Virus record (IMG/VR): IMGVR_UViG_3300025417_000115
Location: 1-20,051 of that record
DNA: 20,051 bases
Strand: one strand, 5' to 3'
Origin: a virus
Shown: piece after piece, positions 7,482-14,017 of the stretch
Numbering within the stretch: the stretch's first letter is position 1
Layout of the letters: each line of letters opens with the position of its first letter
Program-made: the position numbers and the translations under genes
The notes under the pieces: generated by a model
Databases searched by the model: none
Told to the model about the DNA's origin: nothing
The model's input: only the letters and a program-made list of their open reading frames with translations

Positions 7482-7640
7482 ATGAGTCAAGCAGATATAG
7501 ATGCACAAAAATGGATGGAAGCTAATGCAAAATGGCAACAACGTGAACTTTATAAAGCCAAAGAAGTTGGCAGTCTTTATCATATTAATCAACATGGCGA
7601 TGTAGTAATTGAAAAGGAGAAAAAAGATGAGAATAGATGA
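7482..7640 (+). CDS. Small unknown phage protein, 52 aa
   Basis: A short frame starting at ATG 7482, seven bases after GAGG (7471-7474), and ending with TGA at 7638-7640. It is the first gene downstream of the sigma70-like promoter. The 52-residue product is hydrophilic, with an N-terminal helix containing three aromatic positions (W11, W18, Y24), then a G-D-V-V-I turn and a basic/acidic tail (E-K-E-K-K-D-E). The end overlaps the next gene's start by 14 nt, and the AAGGAG that serves that gene is embedded in its coding sequence. Such a leader-position gene might be a small regulator, but nothing in the sequence shows a function. Confidence 0.7.
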   Translation: MSQADIDAQKWMEANAKWQQRELYKAKEVGSLYHINQHGDVVIEKEKKDENR

Positions 7641-8082
7641 TTTATATGTCTATATTGCATCTCCATTCTTTAATGATGCTCAAACAAGACGCTTGGAGTA
7701 TGTTAAAGAGATTCTTGATGATAAACAAATCAGATATTTCAGCCCTAAAGATGAAAGTCTATTTGTCCCCGGTGTAACAACCCCTGAAGAAGTCTTTAAT
7801 TCAAACATGACGGCTTTAGATGTTACTAGCCTTTTAATCTGTATTACAGATGATAAAGATACCGGCACAATCTTTGAAGCAGGTTACTGCAGTGCCAAAG
7901 GCATACCCATTATTTATTTATGGACAACAGCGCAAAAAGGTCAAAAGTTTAATATCATGTTGGCAGCTTCTGGTTCTGTTTGTAAGTCATATAGCCAATT
8001 ACGTGAAGCATTAGATGATGTACTAGAAACACATACATTTACTCGTAAAGACTGGTCAGAGGATTCAACTGAATATGAATAA
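7627..8082 (+). CDS. Nucleoside 2-deoxyribosyltransferase-like protein
   Basis: The start is set at ATG 7627, seven bases after AAGGAG (7614-7619); an in-frame TTG at 7609 would add only a basic six-residue extension and has no comparable site. The 151-aa protein has the family's N-terminal I-A-S-P-F-F (residues 10-15) and the active-site D78-T-G-T-I-F-E84-A-G-Y segment, in which E84 is the expected nucleophile, followed by K-G-I-P-I-I-Y. The family transfers or hydrolyses the 2-deoxyribosyl group between nucleobases; phage members often act on nucleosides or on dNMPs. The neighbouring HD deoxynucleotidase would supply deoxynucleosides. It overlaps the next gene by 8 nt. Confidence 0.85.
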   Translation: MRIDDLYVYIASPFFNDAQTRRLEYVKEILDDKQIRYFSPKDESLFVPGVTTPEEVFNSNMTALDVTSLLICITDDKDTGTIFEAGYCSAKGIPIIYLWTTAQKGQKFNIMLAASGSVCKSYSQLREALDDVLETHTFTRKDWSEDSTEYE

Positions 8083-8581
8083 AGAAATATTAGACTTCTT
8101 TATGAGAAGCTATTCATTAGAACATACCAAACGATATTCTATGAAACCTGTGATTCAACCTGAATCCGTGGCTACTCATAGCTTCTTTGTGGCTTTAGGC
8201 GTCATGCTTATGGCAGAAGAATATGAGTTTGATGTAAATCTGGCAGTAAAGATTGCATTGGCTCATGATCTTCCTGAAATGGAAATCTCTGATGTAAACC
8301 ACTTAGTTAAAAAGAATTTCCCTGAAGTGGCTAAAGCATTAGAAGCTGCCGAAGAAAAGATTGTGGAATCAATGCCTGAAACAGTGGCTAGATATTGTCA
8401 AATGTACCATGAGGATACACCAGAAGCATTGGTGGTTCATTACTGTGATGCACTCCAATGTCTACAATATGCCGACAATGAAATCAAAATGGGCAACACT
8501 GGTTATATGGTAGATGTATACACCAATAGTGCAAAGCGTATGGCTGTGCTAGCGCATAAACTGGAGGCATACAAAGTATGA
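8075..8581 (+). CDS. HD-domain 5'-deoxynucleotidase (YfbR/DatZ-like)
   Basis: This 168-aa protein has the HD phosphohydrolase ligands in YfbR-like spacing: H35 (A-T-H-S), H64-D65 with E68 (A-H-D-L-P-E) and D125 (Y-C-D-A-L). R20 in T-K-R-Y-S matches the arginine that helps select deoxy substrates in YfbR. The expected reaction is dephosphorylation of deoxynucleoside monophosphates to deoxynucleosides; the same fold includes the dATP-specific DatZ of 2-aminoadenine phages, so the true substrate is open. The context (deoxyribosyltransferase before, MazG-like and ThyX-like after) points to control of the dNTP pool during infection. Overlaps by 8 nt upstream and 4 nt (ATGA) downstream indicate one operon. 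Confidence 0.88.
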   Translation: MNKEILDFFMRSYSLEHTKRYSMKPVIQPESVATHSFFVALGVMLMAEEYEFDVNLAVKIALAHDLPEMEISDVNHLVKKNFPEVAKALEAAEEKIVESMPETVARYCQMYHEDTPEALVVHYCDALQCLQYADNEIKMGNTGYMVDVYTNSAKRMAVLAHKLEAYKV

Positions 8582-8868
8582 CAACCACTGATCAAGTCAT
8601 TAAAGAACGCGGTGAAGTCTATGGTGACTTCTTTGAAGGTATTACATTAGAAGCTCAAATCATTCAGCTGTTAAAAGACCGTTATAAGCATCATTATGGT
8701 CTTGAAATGGGATTAGTTTATCAAATGTATTTTTCTAAAATAGCTATGAAGTTATCTCGATTAGCTATTACCCCTGATCATGTGGATAGCTGGACTGATA
8801 TTGCCGGTTATGCACGCCTTGTTGAATTACACTTACTAAAGAGAGTAGAAAATGCCAAAAATCCATAA
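8578..8868 (+). CDS. MazG-like / DUF6378-like protein
   Basis: A 96-aa all-helical protein. It opens with a R-G-x-x-Y-G-D-F segment (residues 11-18) and its second half has K-x-x-R (58-61 region: M-K-L-S-R-L) followed by D-H-V-D-S-W-x-D-I-A-G-Y. This pattern is familiar from small phage proteins of the DUF6378 type, distantly related to the MazG/PRA-PH nucleotide pyrophosphohydrolases, in which acidic residues on two helices bind Mg2+. Hydrolysis of a (deoxy)nucleoside triphosphate to its monophosphate is a plausible but unproven role that would feed the adjacent HD nucleotidase. It overlaps both neighbours (4 nt and 17 nt). Confidence 0.7.
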   Translation: MTTTDQVIKERGEVYGDFFEGITLEAQIIQLLKDRYKHHYGLEMGLVYQMYFSKIAMKLSRLAITPDHVDSWTDIAGYARLVELHLLKRVENAKNP

Positions 8869-9784
8869 ATCAGAAATGAAAAATCTTCAGCCAATGCACA
8901 CAAAGCTGAAGTTCGGTAAAAAGACAGAACCAATTCAGTTTATGAATCAATTGGAATGCATTGATGTTAAACTAGTCCATGCACCTACAGTTGCAGAGTT
9001 TAGAAAAACTATATCAGTCTTTCTACTAAATACATGGAATGATAAGATCCAATGGGATTTTCCAGAAGATCAAATTGATCAAACCATTGATGAACTATTT
9101 CGTTATGAACTGCTACCTACTGCAATGGAGACGATTAACATCACTTGGTCGGTTAATGGTATGGATATGATTGACACAACTCATTTAATACGCCATCGTC
9201 TGTTTAGTTTTGCGGCCCAAGTTCATGGTGACAGGGATATGCGAGATGATAGAGTTATGGTTAAACCGGGGATTATGGCAAATGCAGATTTTTACGAAAG
9301 ATACAAGCAGATTACTACAATGGCTCGCGATCTCTATGTTGACATGCTTGATAGTGGTCTTGTTCACGGCCTTGATACCCGTACTATTATGCCTCGCAAT
9401 TTTGAACACTTTTATATGGTACGCTGTACAATTAAAGACCTTATTGGTTACTGTATCATGCGCGGTGATGAACAGATTCAAACAACGGTAGATAATATTA
9501 TTGCTATGAAACTATGGCTAGAAGTATTAAAGGTCTATCCGTTCCTTAAAGGGTTGGTTGACTTCCGTAAACCTGATGCTTTCTACCAACGTCAATCTGC
9601 TAAAGGTAAAACCAATATATTCCCGCCAAATAAGAAGAATGATAACTTTGATTGGTGTGAAGAGCAATTCTATCATCCAATCGGTCGTGATGAATTCCCC
9701 GGCAGTGAAACTTACTTAAGAATTCGGGAAGACTTATTAAATCAGATCGATGCTATTGAAATGAGGCATATTCATGGCAAATAA
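8852..9784 (+). CDS. thyX: Flavin-dependent thymidylate synthase-like protein (divergent ThyX)
   Basis: The 310-aa protein follows the ThyX order: an N-terminal V-K-L-V-H segment, a T-A-M-E-T-I-N-I-T-W strand (90-99), the H-L-I-R114-H115-R116 signature, then R-T-I-M-P (177-181) and an R-C-T-I-K-D-L-I-G-Y...R-G-D-E-Q-I-Q helix (191-210). ThyX makes dTMP from dUMP with folate, FAD and NADPH, so it would use the product of the dCMP deaminase. It departs from the family where the Ser of R-H-R-x7-S should be: the position is V124, followed by H-G-D-R. At 310 aa it is also somewhat longer than typical ThyX, with extra N- and C-terminal sequence. It could be a divergent active enzyme, one acting on a modified substrate, or an inactive relative. 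It overlaps the next gene by 11 nt. Confidence 0.72.
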   Translation: MPKIHKSEMKNLQPMHTKLKFGKKTEPIQFMNQLECIDVKLVHAPTVAEFRKTISVFLLNTWNDKIQWDFPEDQIDQTIDELFRYELLPTAMETINITWSVNGMDMIDTTHLIRHRLFSFAAQVHGDRDMRDDRVMVKPGIMANADFYERYKQITTMARDLYVDMLDSGLVHGLDTRTIMPRNFEHFYMVRCTIKDLIGYCIMRGDEQIQTTVDNIIAMKLWLEVLKVYPFLKGLVDFRKPDAFYQRQSAKGKTNIFPPNKKNDNFDWCEEQFYHPIGRDEFPGSETYLRIREDLLNQIDAIEMRHIHGK

Positions 9785-10028
9785 TCACTGGTCGGCTGTC
9801 AAATACAATCTGAGTTTGATGACTAAACAACAAAGATTTCAATACTTTAAGTATTTTAGAACTCATAGACCTAACTGGTCAGATCATTTAATGGATGCTT
9901 TGTATTTAGTTGTTGTAGATCTTGAGACTCAAGCTTATGCAGCTCAGTTGTTTGGCATGCATAAGCAAGAAATTAACCGAGCTGTAAAGAAATACAAAGT
10001 TTATTTAGGTGGAAACAGTTTGTCGTGA
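9774..10028 (+). CDS. Small HTH-like DNA-binding protein candidate
   Basis: An 84-aa basic protein. Residues 53-73 (Q-A-Y-A-A-Q-L-F-G-M then H-K-Q-E-I-N-R-A-V-K-K) read as a helix-turn-helix with the glycine at the turn, reminiscent of TrfB/KorA-like or phage Cro-type regulators. The N-terminal half is aromatic and basic (F-Q-Y-F-K-Y-F-R). As the last gene of the operon starting at the 7423-7451 promoter, it could feed back on the tandem repeat there or regulate the convergent late genes. The ATG overlaps the ThyX-like gene by 11 nt with GAGG upstream. Its 3' end overlaps the 3' end of the opposing late operon by 28 bp. Confidence 0.65.
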   Translation: MANNHWSAVKYNLSLMTKQQRFQYFKYFRTHRPNWSDHLMDALYLVVVDLETQAYAAQLFGMHKQEINRAVKKYKVYLGGNSLS

Positions 10029-11218
10029 ATGTATTCACCAGCCTCATAGCCCATATATGGCAACTGCGAAAGAGCACCAAAAGCTCTTGTCGCAGGATGA
10101 GGAACTGCTCCAATTACGCCACCTGCGCCGCTTAGCATTTCCAAAGCACCTTTAAGTTTCTGACCTTCATTGTAATGCTGCATACCTGAAAGTGTTTGTG
10201 GTACGCCAAGCCCTGCACTTAATGCTGGAGCTGCATACTTAAGACCGGGAGTTTTGTTAATAAAGTTATTCACTTCTCCAAGTGCTTCCATTGCTTTATC
10301 GGCATAAGGAACTTTTTCAGTTAGAAATCTTTGTACTGCATTAGGCGAAGGAGTTTTGGACTTTAGTCTTTGCTCAATTTCAGCACGCTCAATAGCAAGT
10401 TTATCTAGTGACTTCTGTAATTCAGAAGCTCGAGGTGTTGTTGCTTTTCGCATCTTTTCTAAATCAGATGCTGATTGAGATGCAATTTTTTGATGTTGAT
10501 CGCGTAATTGCTGTGCTGCCAAGTAATTTTTTAAAGCTGCTGCTTTAGCGGCTTCTTGTTCTTTTGTCAAAATTGGGGCAACATCACCTTGCCCTGGAAC
10601 ATAGATTCCTGCATTTGTTAGATTGTACCCAGCTGGTCGATTAGCAGCAAGTCTAGATAACTGTCCTGCTTCAGACACAGTAGTTTCTGCTGCACCTGTT
10701 GGTGTTCCTGTAGCCGCTGATGTAGGAATCCATTTTTGGCCTGGGCCTTCAGGTGGGATTGCATCTAACTGTTGTGCATGCTCGGTAGCTTGTGCGAGTA
10801 TGTCTTCTGCATTCTTTAATGCATCTAATTTATCAGTGTGAAGTTGATGTGCAGTATCAATTGTAGCGGCATGCTCTGTGTTTACTTGATTTAGTAAATC
10901 AGCTGTTTTGGAGTGCGCTGCAATCTTACCTGATAAAGCTTCTTGATCTTTAAGAAAATCAGGGCTTAAATTATATGGTTGTGGGCCATACTTAGCAGCA
11001 GCTGCTCCTACAGCAGCCCCACCAAGTGCAGGCCCTAAAAAATCGGCAGGTGCACCTGTAACTGTTACGCTTGCTTGCGGAGTATTAGATACTTTATTAT
11101 CAAAAGTGACTGTGTTGTAAGGGCTATTGTCTATTTTCTTTGATGCATCAGGTGATGTAATAGGTGCATCACCAAGCGTTACGGTGTCATAAGGGTTGGA
11201 TTGTTTTTGGTCTGCCAT
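10001..11218 (-). CDS. Probable internal virion / DNA ejection protein (405 aa)
   Basis: The last gene of the late operon. The 405-aa protein is rich in Ala, Gln, Lys and Glu. Its N-terminal 55 residues contain two similar copies of a short element, N-P-Y-D-T-V-T and S-P-Y-N-T-V-T-F, followed by a Gly/Ala-rich hydrophobic stretch at about 58-77. The middle (about 225-290) is charged and should form long coiled coils. The C-terminus has a further Gly/Ala-rich hydrophobic segment. These traits and the location after tail genes match podovirus internal/ejection proteins, which are otherwise poorly conserved; no sequence family is recognised. A GAGG site precedes the ATG, and an 8-nt gap separates it from the upstream gene. 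Confidence 0.7.
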   Translation of the reverse strand: MADQKQSNPYDTVTLGDAPITSPDASKKIDNSPYNTVTFDNKVSNTPQASVTVTGAPADFLGPALGGAAVGAAAAKYGPQPYNLSPDFLKDQEALSGKIAAHSKTADLLNQVNTEHAATIDTAHQLHTDKLDALKNAEDILAQATEHAQQLDAIPPEGPGQKWIPTSAATGTPTGAAETTVSEAGQLSRLAANRPAGYNLTNAGIYVPGQGDVAPILTKEQEAAKAAALKNYLAAQQLRDQHQKIASQSASDLEKMRKATTPRASELQKSLDKLAIERAEIEQRLKSKTPSPNAVQRFLTEKVPYADKAMEALGEVNNFINKTPGLKYAAPALSAGLGVPQTLSGMQHYNEGQKLKGALEMLSGAGGVIGAVPHPATRAFGALSQLPYMGYEAGEYIHDKLFPPK

Positions 11219-11226
11219 ATTAGCCT

Positions 11227-12942
11227 CTACTCTTCACCATAAAATTTATTGACTTTTTCAATATGCTCTCTGTGACGTTGTGGCAAGTCTTTAAGGTATG
11301 TATCACTTAAAATAAATGCACGTGGGTCAGCAGGTTGATTACTTTGCAAAGCGCCACGTTGAAAGTTTGTCCATTCAGACTGAGCATCCATTAATGCTGC
11401 ATTATCCACTTGACGTCTTGTTGCCCATGCGCCAATAAACTTAGGTAACTGGTTCATATTTGCATTTAATGCAGACAACTGCTGATCTTGATAGTTGGTC
11501 ACACGAGATCCACCGAATGCTTTAGTCTTATTGGCAATAATGTTATTAATCACCTGCTGTGCAATGATTTGTTGTGCTTTTGCAGCTGCTACTTTTTGGT
11601 CAGGGCTTAAGTTTAAGTTCTGATATACAGGCTCAAAATTAACGCCAATGCCTGCATGAATACTGCCGGCCGTAACATTAATACCTTCTTTCATTTGCTG
11701 TAAAGCTATCTTGGTAGCTGCTTGTGCATATGTTTCACCGCCTTGTAATTGTAAAGGGGCAAAGATCTTATTTGCATCAGGTCTAGCTGCAATCTTTTTC
11801 AGCTCATTCAAGTCAGTATTTGATGACATTAAACTGTCAGTATCGATTTTGCTTAAACCAGATGCTATTTCGGCAGCATCTTTGATTTGTGGTTCTTCAA
11901 TCGCTTTTCTACGAGCATTGAATTGCTCAGGCGTTTCATCAGGACGACGCACTAATGCACCACTAACAGCGATAGGTTGTGTAGGCACTTCTTTAAGCTG
12001 CCAATGATTTGGATCTCTATCTGGCATAGGTTGTACATAGCCATTATCTTCTAACCATTGACGACCTTGTGGTGAAAGACGCTTGGAATCAATATCCAAT
12101 GCAGCACCTTTTTCATGCATGCTAGTTCCGGGTTTGGCAACCGGTAAACCATTCGGTTGAATCCCAGGAGTACCATTTGCAACACTGTCTGCATATAATT
12201 TATCATTAGAGCCAAGACCGCGAATAACAGGAAGACCTGCTTTTCTTGCAGCTTCTGCTGGATCAGCAAAGGTTGACTCAGTTCTACTAGTATGAGGACC
12301 GGGAAGACCAAGCATAGTTCTATATGCATCAATATTAGAAGTAAACTCTTTCTTTTGGTCATCACTCATGTTAGCAGTTGCTTTATGAATATCAACGCCT
12401 GAATCAAGCAGCTTAATGGCATTTTCCATTTGCTTTTGCTCAACTTCAATGCCTGACTTTAATGCTGCGCCTGCTTTTGGATCCCAATATGTAAGAGCTG
12501 CTAATTGCTTACCATTGGCAATGCGGCTTAATCCTGCAGGCGTATTTCCTGAGCTAATTTGGTTTCTTGCAGTATCAGGGTCAGTGCCTAAAATACTACC
12601 TAGAATCTCAGAACCTTTTCTTTGCTTTTCAACTTCATAGCCTTTGCCTAAGATTTCAGCTCTCATTTGAGCAAGTGGAAGTTCTTCTCTTCTTTGTTGC
12701 TCAACTTGTTGCCCAACTACATCTGCAGTTCTACCAAAAGCTTCACCGGCATTACCTGTACGCCCTGGGTTTAATAGTTGACCTGCAACACTGAACCAAT
12801 TTAACGGTTGATTTGACCGATTGTTCAGAGTTTCACTGATCTTATTTAAGGCATCCATATACTTGGTTGCATAGTCGGTGTCTCCGCCTATTTCTGAAGG
12901 CACTGGAGCATCTTTTAAAGCATTAAGCGGTGATATAGCCAT
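11227..12942 (-). CDS. Virion protein with M15-type peptidase domain
   Basis: The 571-aa protein joins a structural-protein-like chain to a short peptidase domain at about residues 240-320 (roughly 11983-12225). That domain carries S274-x-H276-x2-G279-x-A281-x-D283, a full S-x-H-x2-G-x-A-x-D zinc signature of the M15 (VanY/VanX/Ply500) group, and D310-x2-H313-W, which supplies the catalytic acid and third zinc ligand as in Ply500-type enzymes. The likely role is cleavage of peptidoglycan stem peptides during DNA entry. The flanking regions are Gln/Ala-rich and helical, as in ejection proteins. The start is firm: AGGAGG (12949-12954) is six bases upstream of the ATG and lies inside the previous gene's Gly-rich end. 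Confidence 0.82.
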   Translation of the reverse strand: MAISPLNALKDAPVPSEIGGDTDYATKYMDALNKISETLNNRSNQPLNWFSVAGQLLNPGRTGNAGEAFGRTADVVGQQVEQQRREELPLAQMRAEILGKGYEVEKQRKGSEILGSILGTDPDTARNQISSGNTPAGLSRIANGKQLAALTYWDPKAGAALKSGIEVEQKQMENAIKLLDSGVDIHKATANMSDDQKKEFTSNIDAYRTMLGLPGPHTSRTESTFADPAEAARKAGLPVIRGLGSNDKLYADSVANGTPGIQPNGLPVAKPGTSMHEKGAALDIDSKRLSPQGRQWLEDNGYVQPMPDRDPNHWQLKEVPTQPIAVSGALVRRPDETPEQFNARRKAIEEPQIKDAAEIASGLSKIDTDSLMSSNTDLNELKKIAARPDANKIFAPLQLQGGETYAQAATKIALQQMKEGINVTAGSIHAGIGVNFEPVYQNLNLSPDQKVAAAKAQQIIAQQVINNIIANKTKAFGGSRVTNYQDQQLSALNANMNQLPKFIGAWATRRQVDNAALMDAQSEWTNFQRGALQSNQPADPRAFILSDTYLKDLPQRHREHIEKVNKFYGEE

Positions 12943-12944
12943 GA

Positions 12945-14015
12945 TTAACCTCCTCCCCAGTTATTACCACTATAATCAATTGTACCATTTGGGTTAGTTG
13001 GCATTGAACCACAACCAATATTAGGAATAGGATTACCACTGTTTATGCCAGCTGTTCCACTTGCATTTCTAGCAGCTTGAGTAGCATCACTAACCGTATT
13101 TCCTGCGCAACCAAACAGATATTTTGATATTGAGCACATAGCACTTCCAATGCCTGAGCCAATAGATTTTCCAAGAGCTGTACAACTGATACCAGCTGCC
13201 AATGCACCAATACCTGCAATTTGCTGTAAAGGCGATGCTGCATAAGCTCCGGGAATTGGACCTGTGTAAGACTGAGCAGTACTTGTTGGCATTGTATAGC
13301 CACGAAGTAATGCAGACTCGTTGGTTAATTGCTGTAATGGGAATAACTGTTGATTCTGTGCAATGGTTTGTTGCTGTGCACCTAGTGTAGAGAGTGCATT
13401 AACACAGCCTAGTCCTAAGTTCTGTTGTGTTGTTGCTAAATTACCAAGAGTATTAGCAGCTGCTAACTTATTTGCTTGGCACTGTTGTAATGCTTGTTCT
13501 TGTAACTGTGTAATGCCTAAGTCTGCATTTGCAATATTCTCTGCAAGAGCACCAGCACCTCTAGTTGAGCCAAACTGACCGGTTCCAACTATGCCTGATG
13601 TGGTCTGTGGTGCCAGATTCATAGCAATATTGGATTGACCATAATTGCCAACAGCGCATGCTAAATTAGTTCCTTTAACTTGATTAGCGGCGCAAATGGC
13701 AGCATTTAATGTAGGCTGATAATTGCCTGCATTCTTAGCTACTTGACAAAATGCTTGTTGTTGTAATGGCTGAGCACCAACATACTGAGCATTTGATGCT
13801 GCTTGCTGACCTTGATTTGCAAGATTGCTTAAATAGCAAGTATAAAACTGAGGAGCAGCTGTAGCCGTTGTCTGTGTGGTCGTAATATTCGGAAGTGCAG
13901 CTCCTTGAGTAAAGGTGCCACCTGAAGGAGAACCTGCCGTTACTCCAAGATTCGGAACTGCAGGATTACTGGAAGCTATTGGCCCAGACGGAAGTGTTGA
14001 AGTTGGTAATGCCAT
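12945..14015 (-). CDS. Gln/Ala-rich virion protein with ten cysteines (356 aa)
   Basis: A 356-aa protein of low complexity, rich in Ala, Gln, Asn, Gly and Thr. It has ten cysteines (C60, C90, C108, C120, C179, C204, C268, C284, C293, C335). The central part (60-240) is helical with repeated L-x-N-L and Q-Q patterns; a hydrophobic Gly/Ala stretch at about 264-292 (I-A-G-I-G-A-L-A-A-G-I-S and on) could insert in a membrane. The end is a Gly/Asn-rich tail closing in W-G-G-G. It is placed among putative ejection proteins, which often have such segments. No family is named with certainty. Cysteines are unusual in virion proteins of this type and are shared with the preceding gene product. A two-nt gap follows before the M15 protein gene. 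Confidence 0.7.
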   Translation of the reverse strand: MALPTSTLPSGPIASSNPAVPNLGVTAGSPSGGTFTQGAALPNITTTQTTATAAPQFYTCYLSNLANQGQQAASNAQYVGAQPLQQQAFCQVAKNAGNYQPTLNAAICAANQVKGTNLACAVGNYGQSNIAMNLAPQTTSGIVGTGQFGSTRGAGALAENIANADLGITQLQEQALQQCQANKLAAANTLGNLATTQQNLGLGCVNALSTLGAQQQTIAQNQQLFPLQQLTNESALLRGYTMPTSTAQSYTGPIPGAYAASPLQQIAGIGALAAGISCTALGKSIGSGIGSAMCSISKYLFGCAGNTVSDATQAARNASGTAGINSGNPIPNIGCGSMPTNPNGTIDYSGNNWGGG

Positions 14016-14017
14016 AA

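Noticed and set aside
7609-7626. TTG start at 7609 for the deoxyribosyltransferase-like gene
   Set aside because: The ATG at 7627 has AAGGAG seven bases upstream and begins at the conserved N-terminal strand; the TTG adds six basic residues with no ribosome binding site.
8075-8868. Firm assignment as a 2-aminoadenine (Z) genome phage
   Set aside because: HD and MazG-like proteins are frequent in phages with ordinary DNA and no PurZ is visible here; kept only as a testable idea.
9210-9491. Open frames on both strands inside the ThyX-like gene
   Set aside because: They lie entirely within a well supported gene, have no ribosome binding site and show no recognisable protein features.
10025-10038. 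Inverted repeat GTGAATGTATTCAC at the end of the HTH-like gene, as a terminator
   Set aside because: Only a five- or six-base stem with a very small loop, no T-tract on either strand, and it lies in the coding sequence of the opposing gene.
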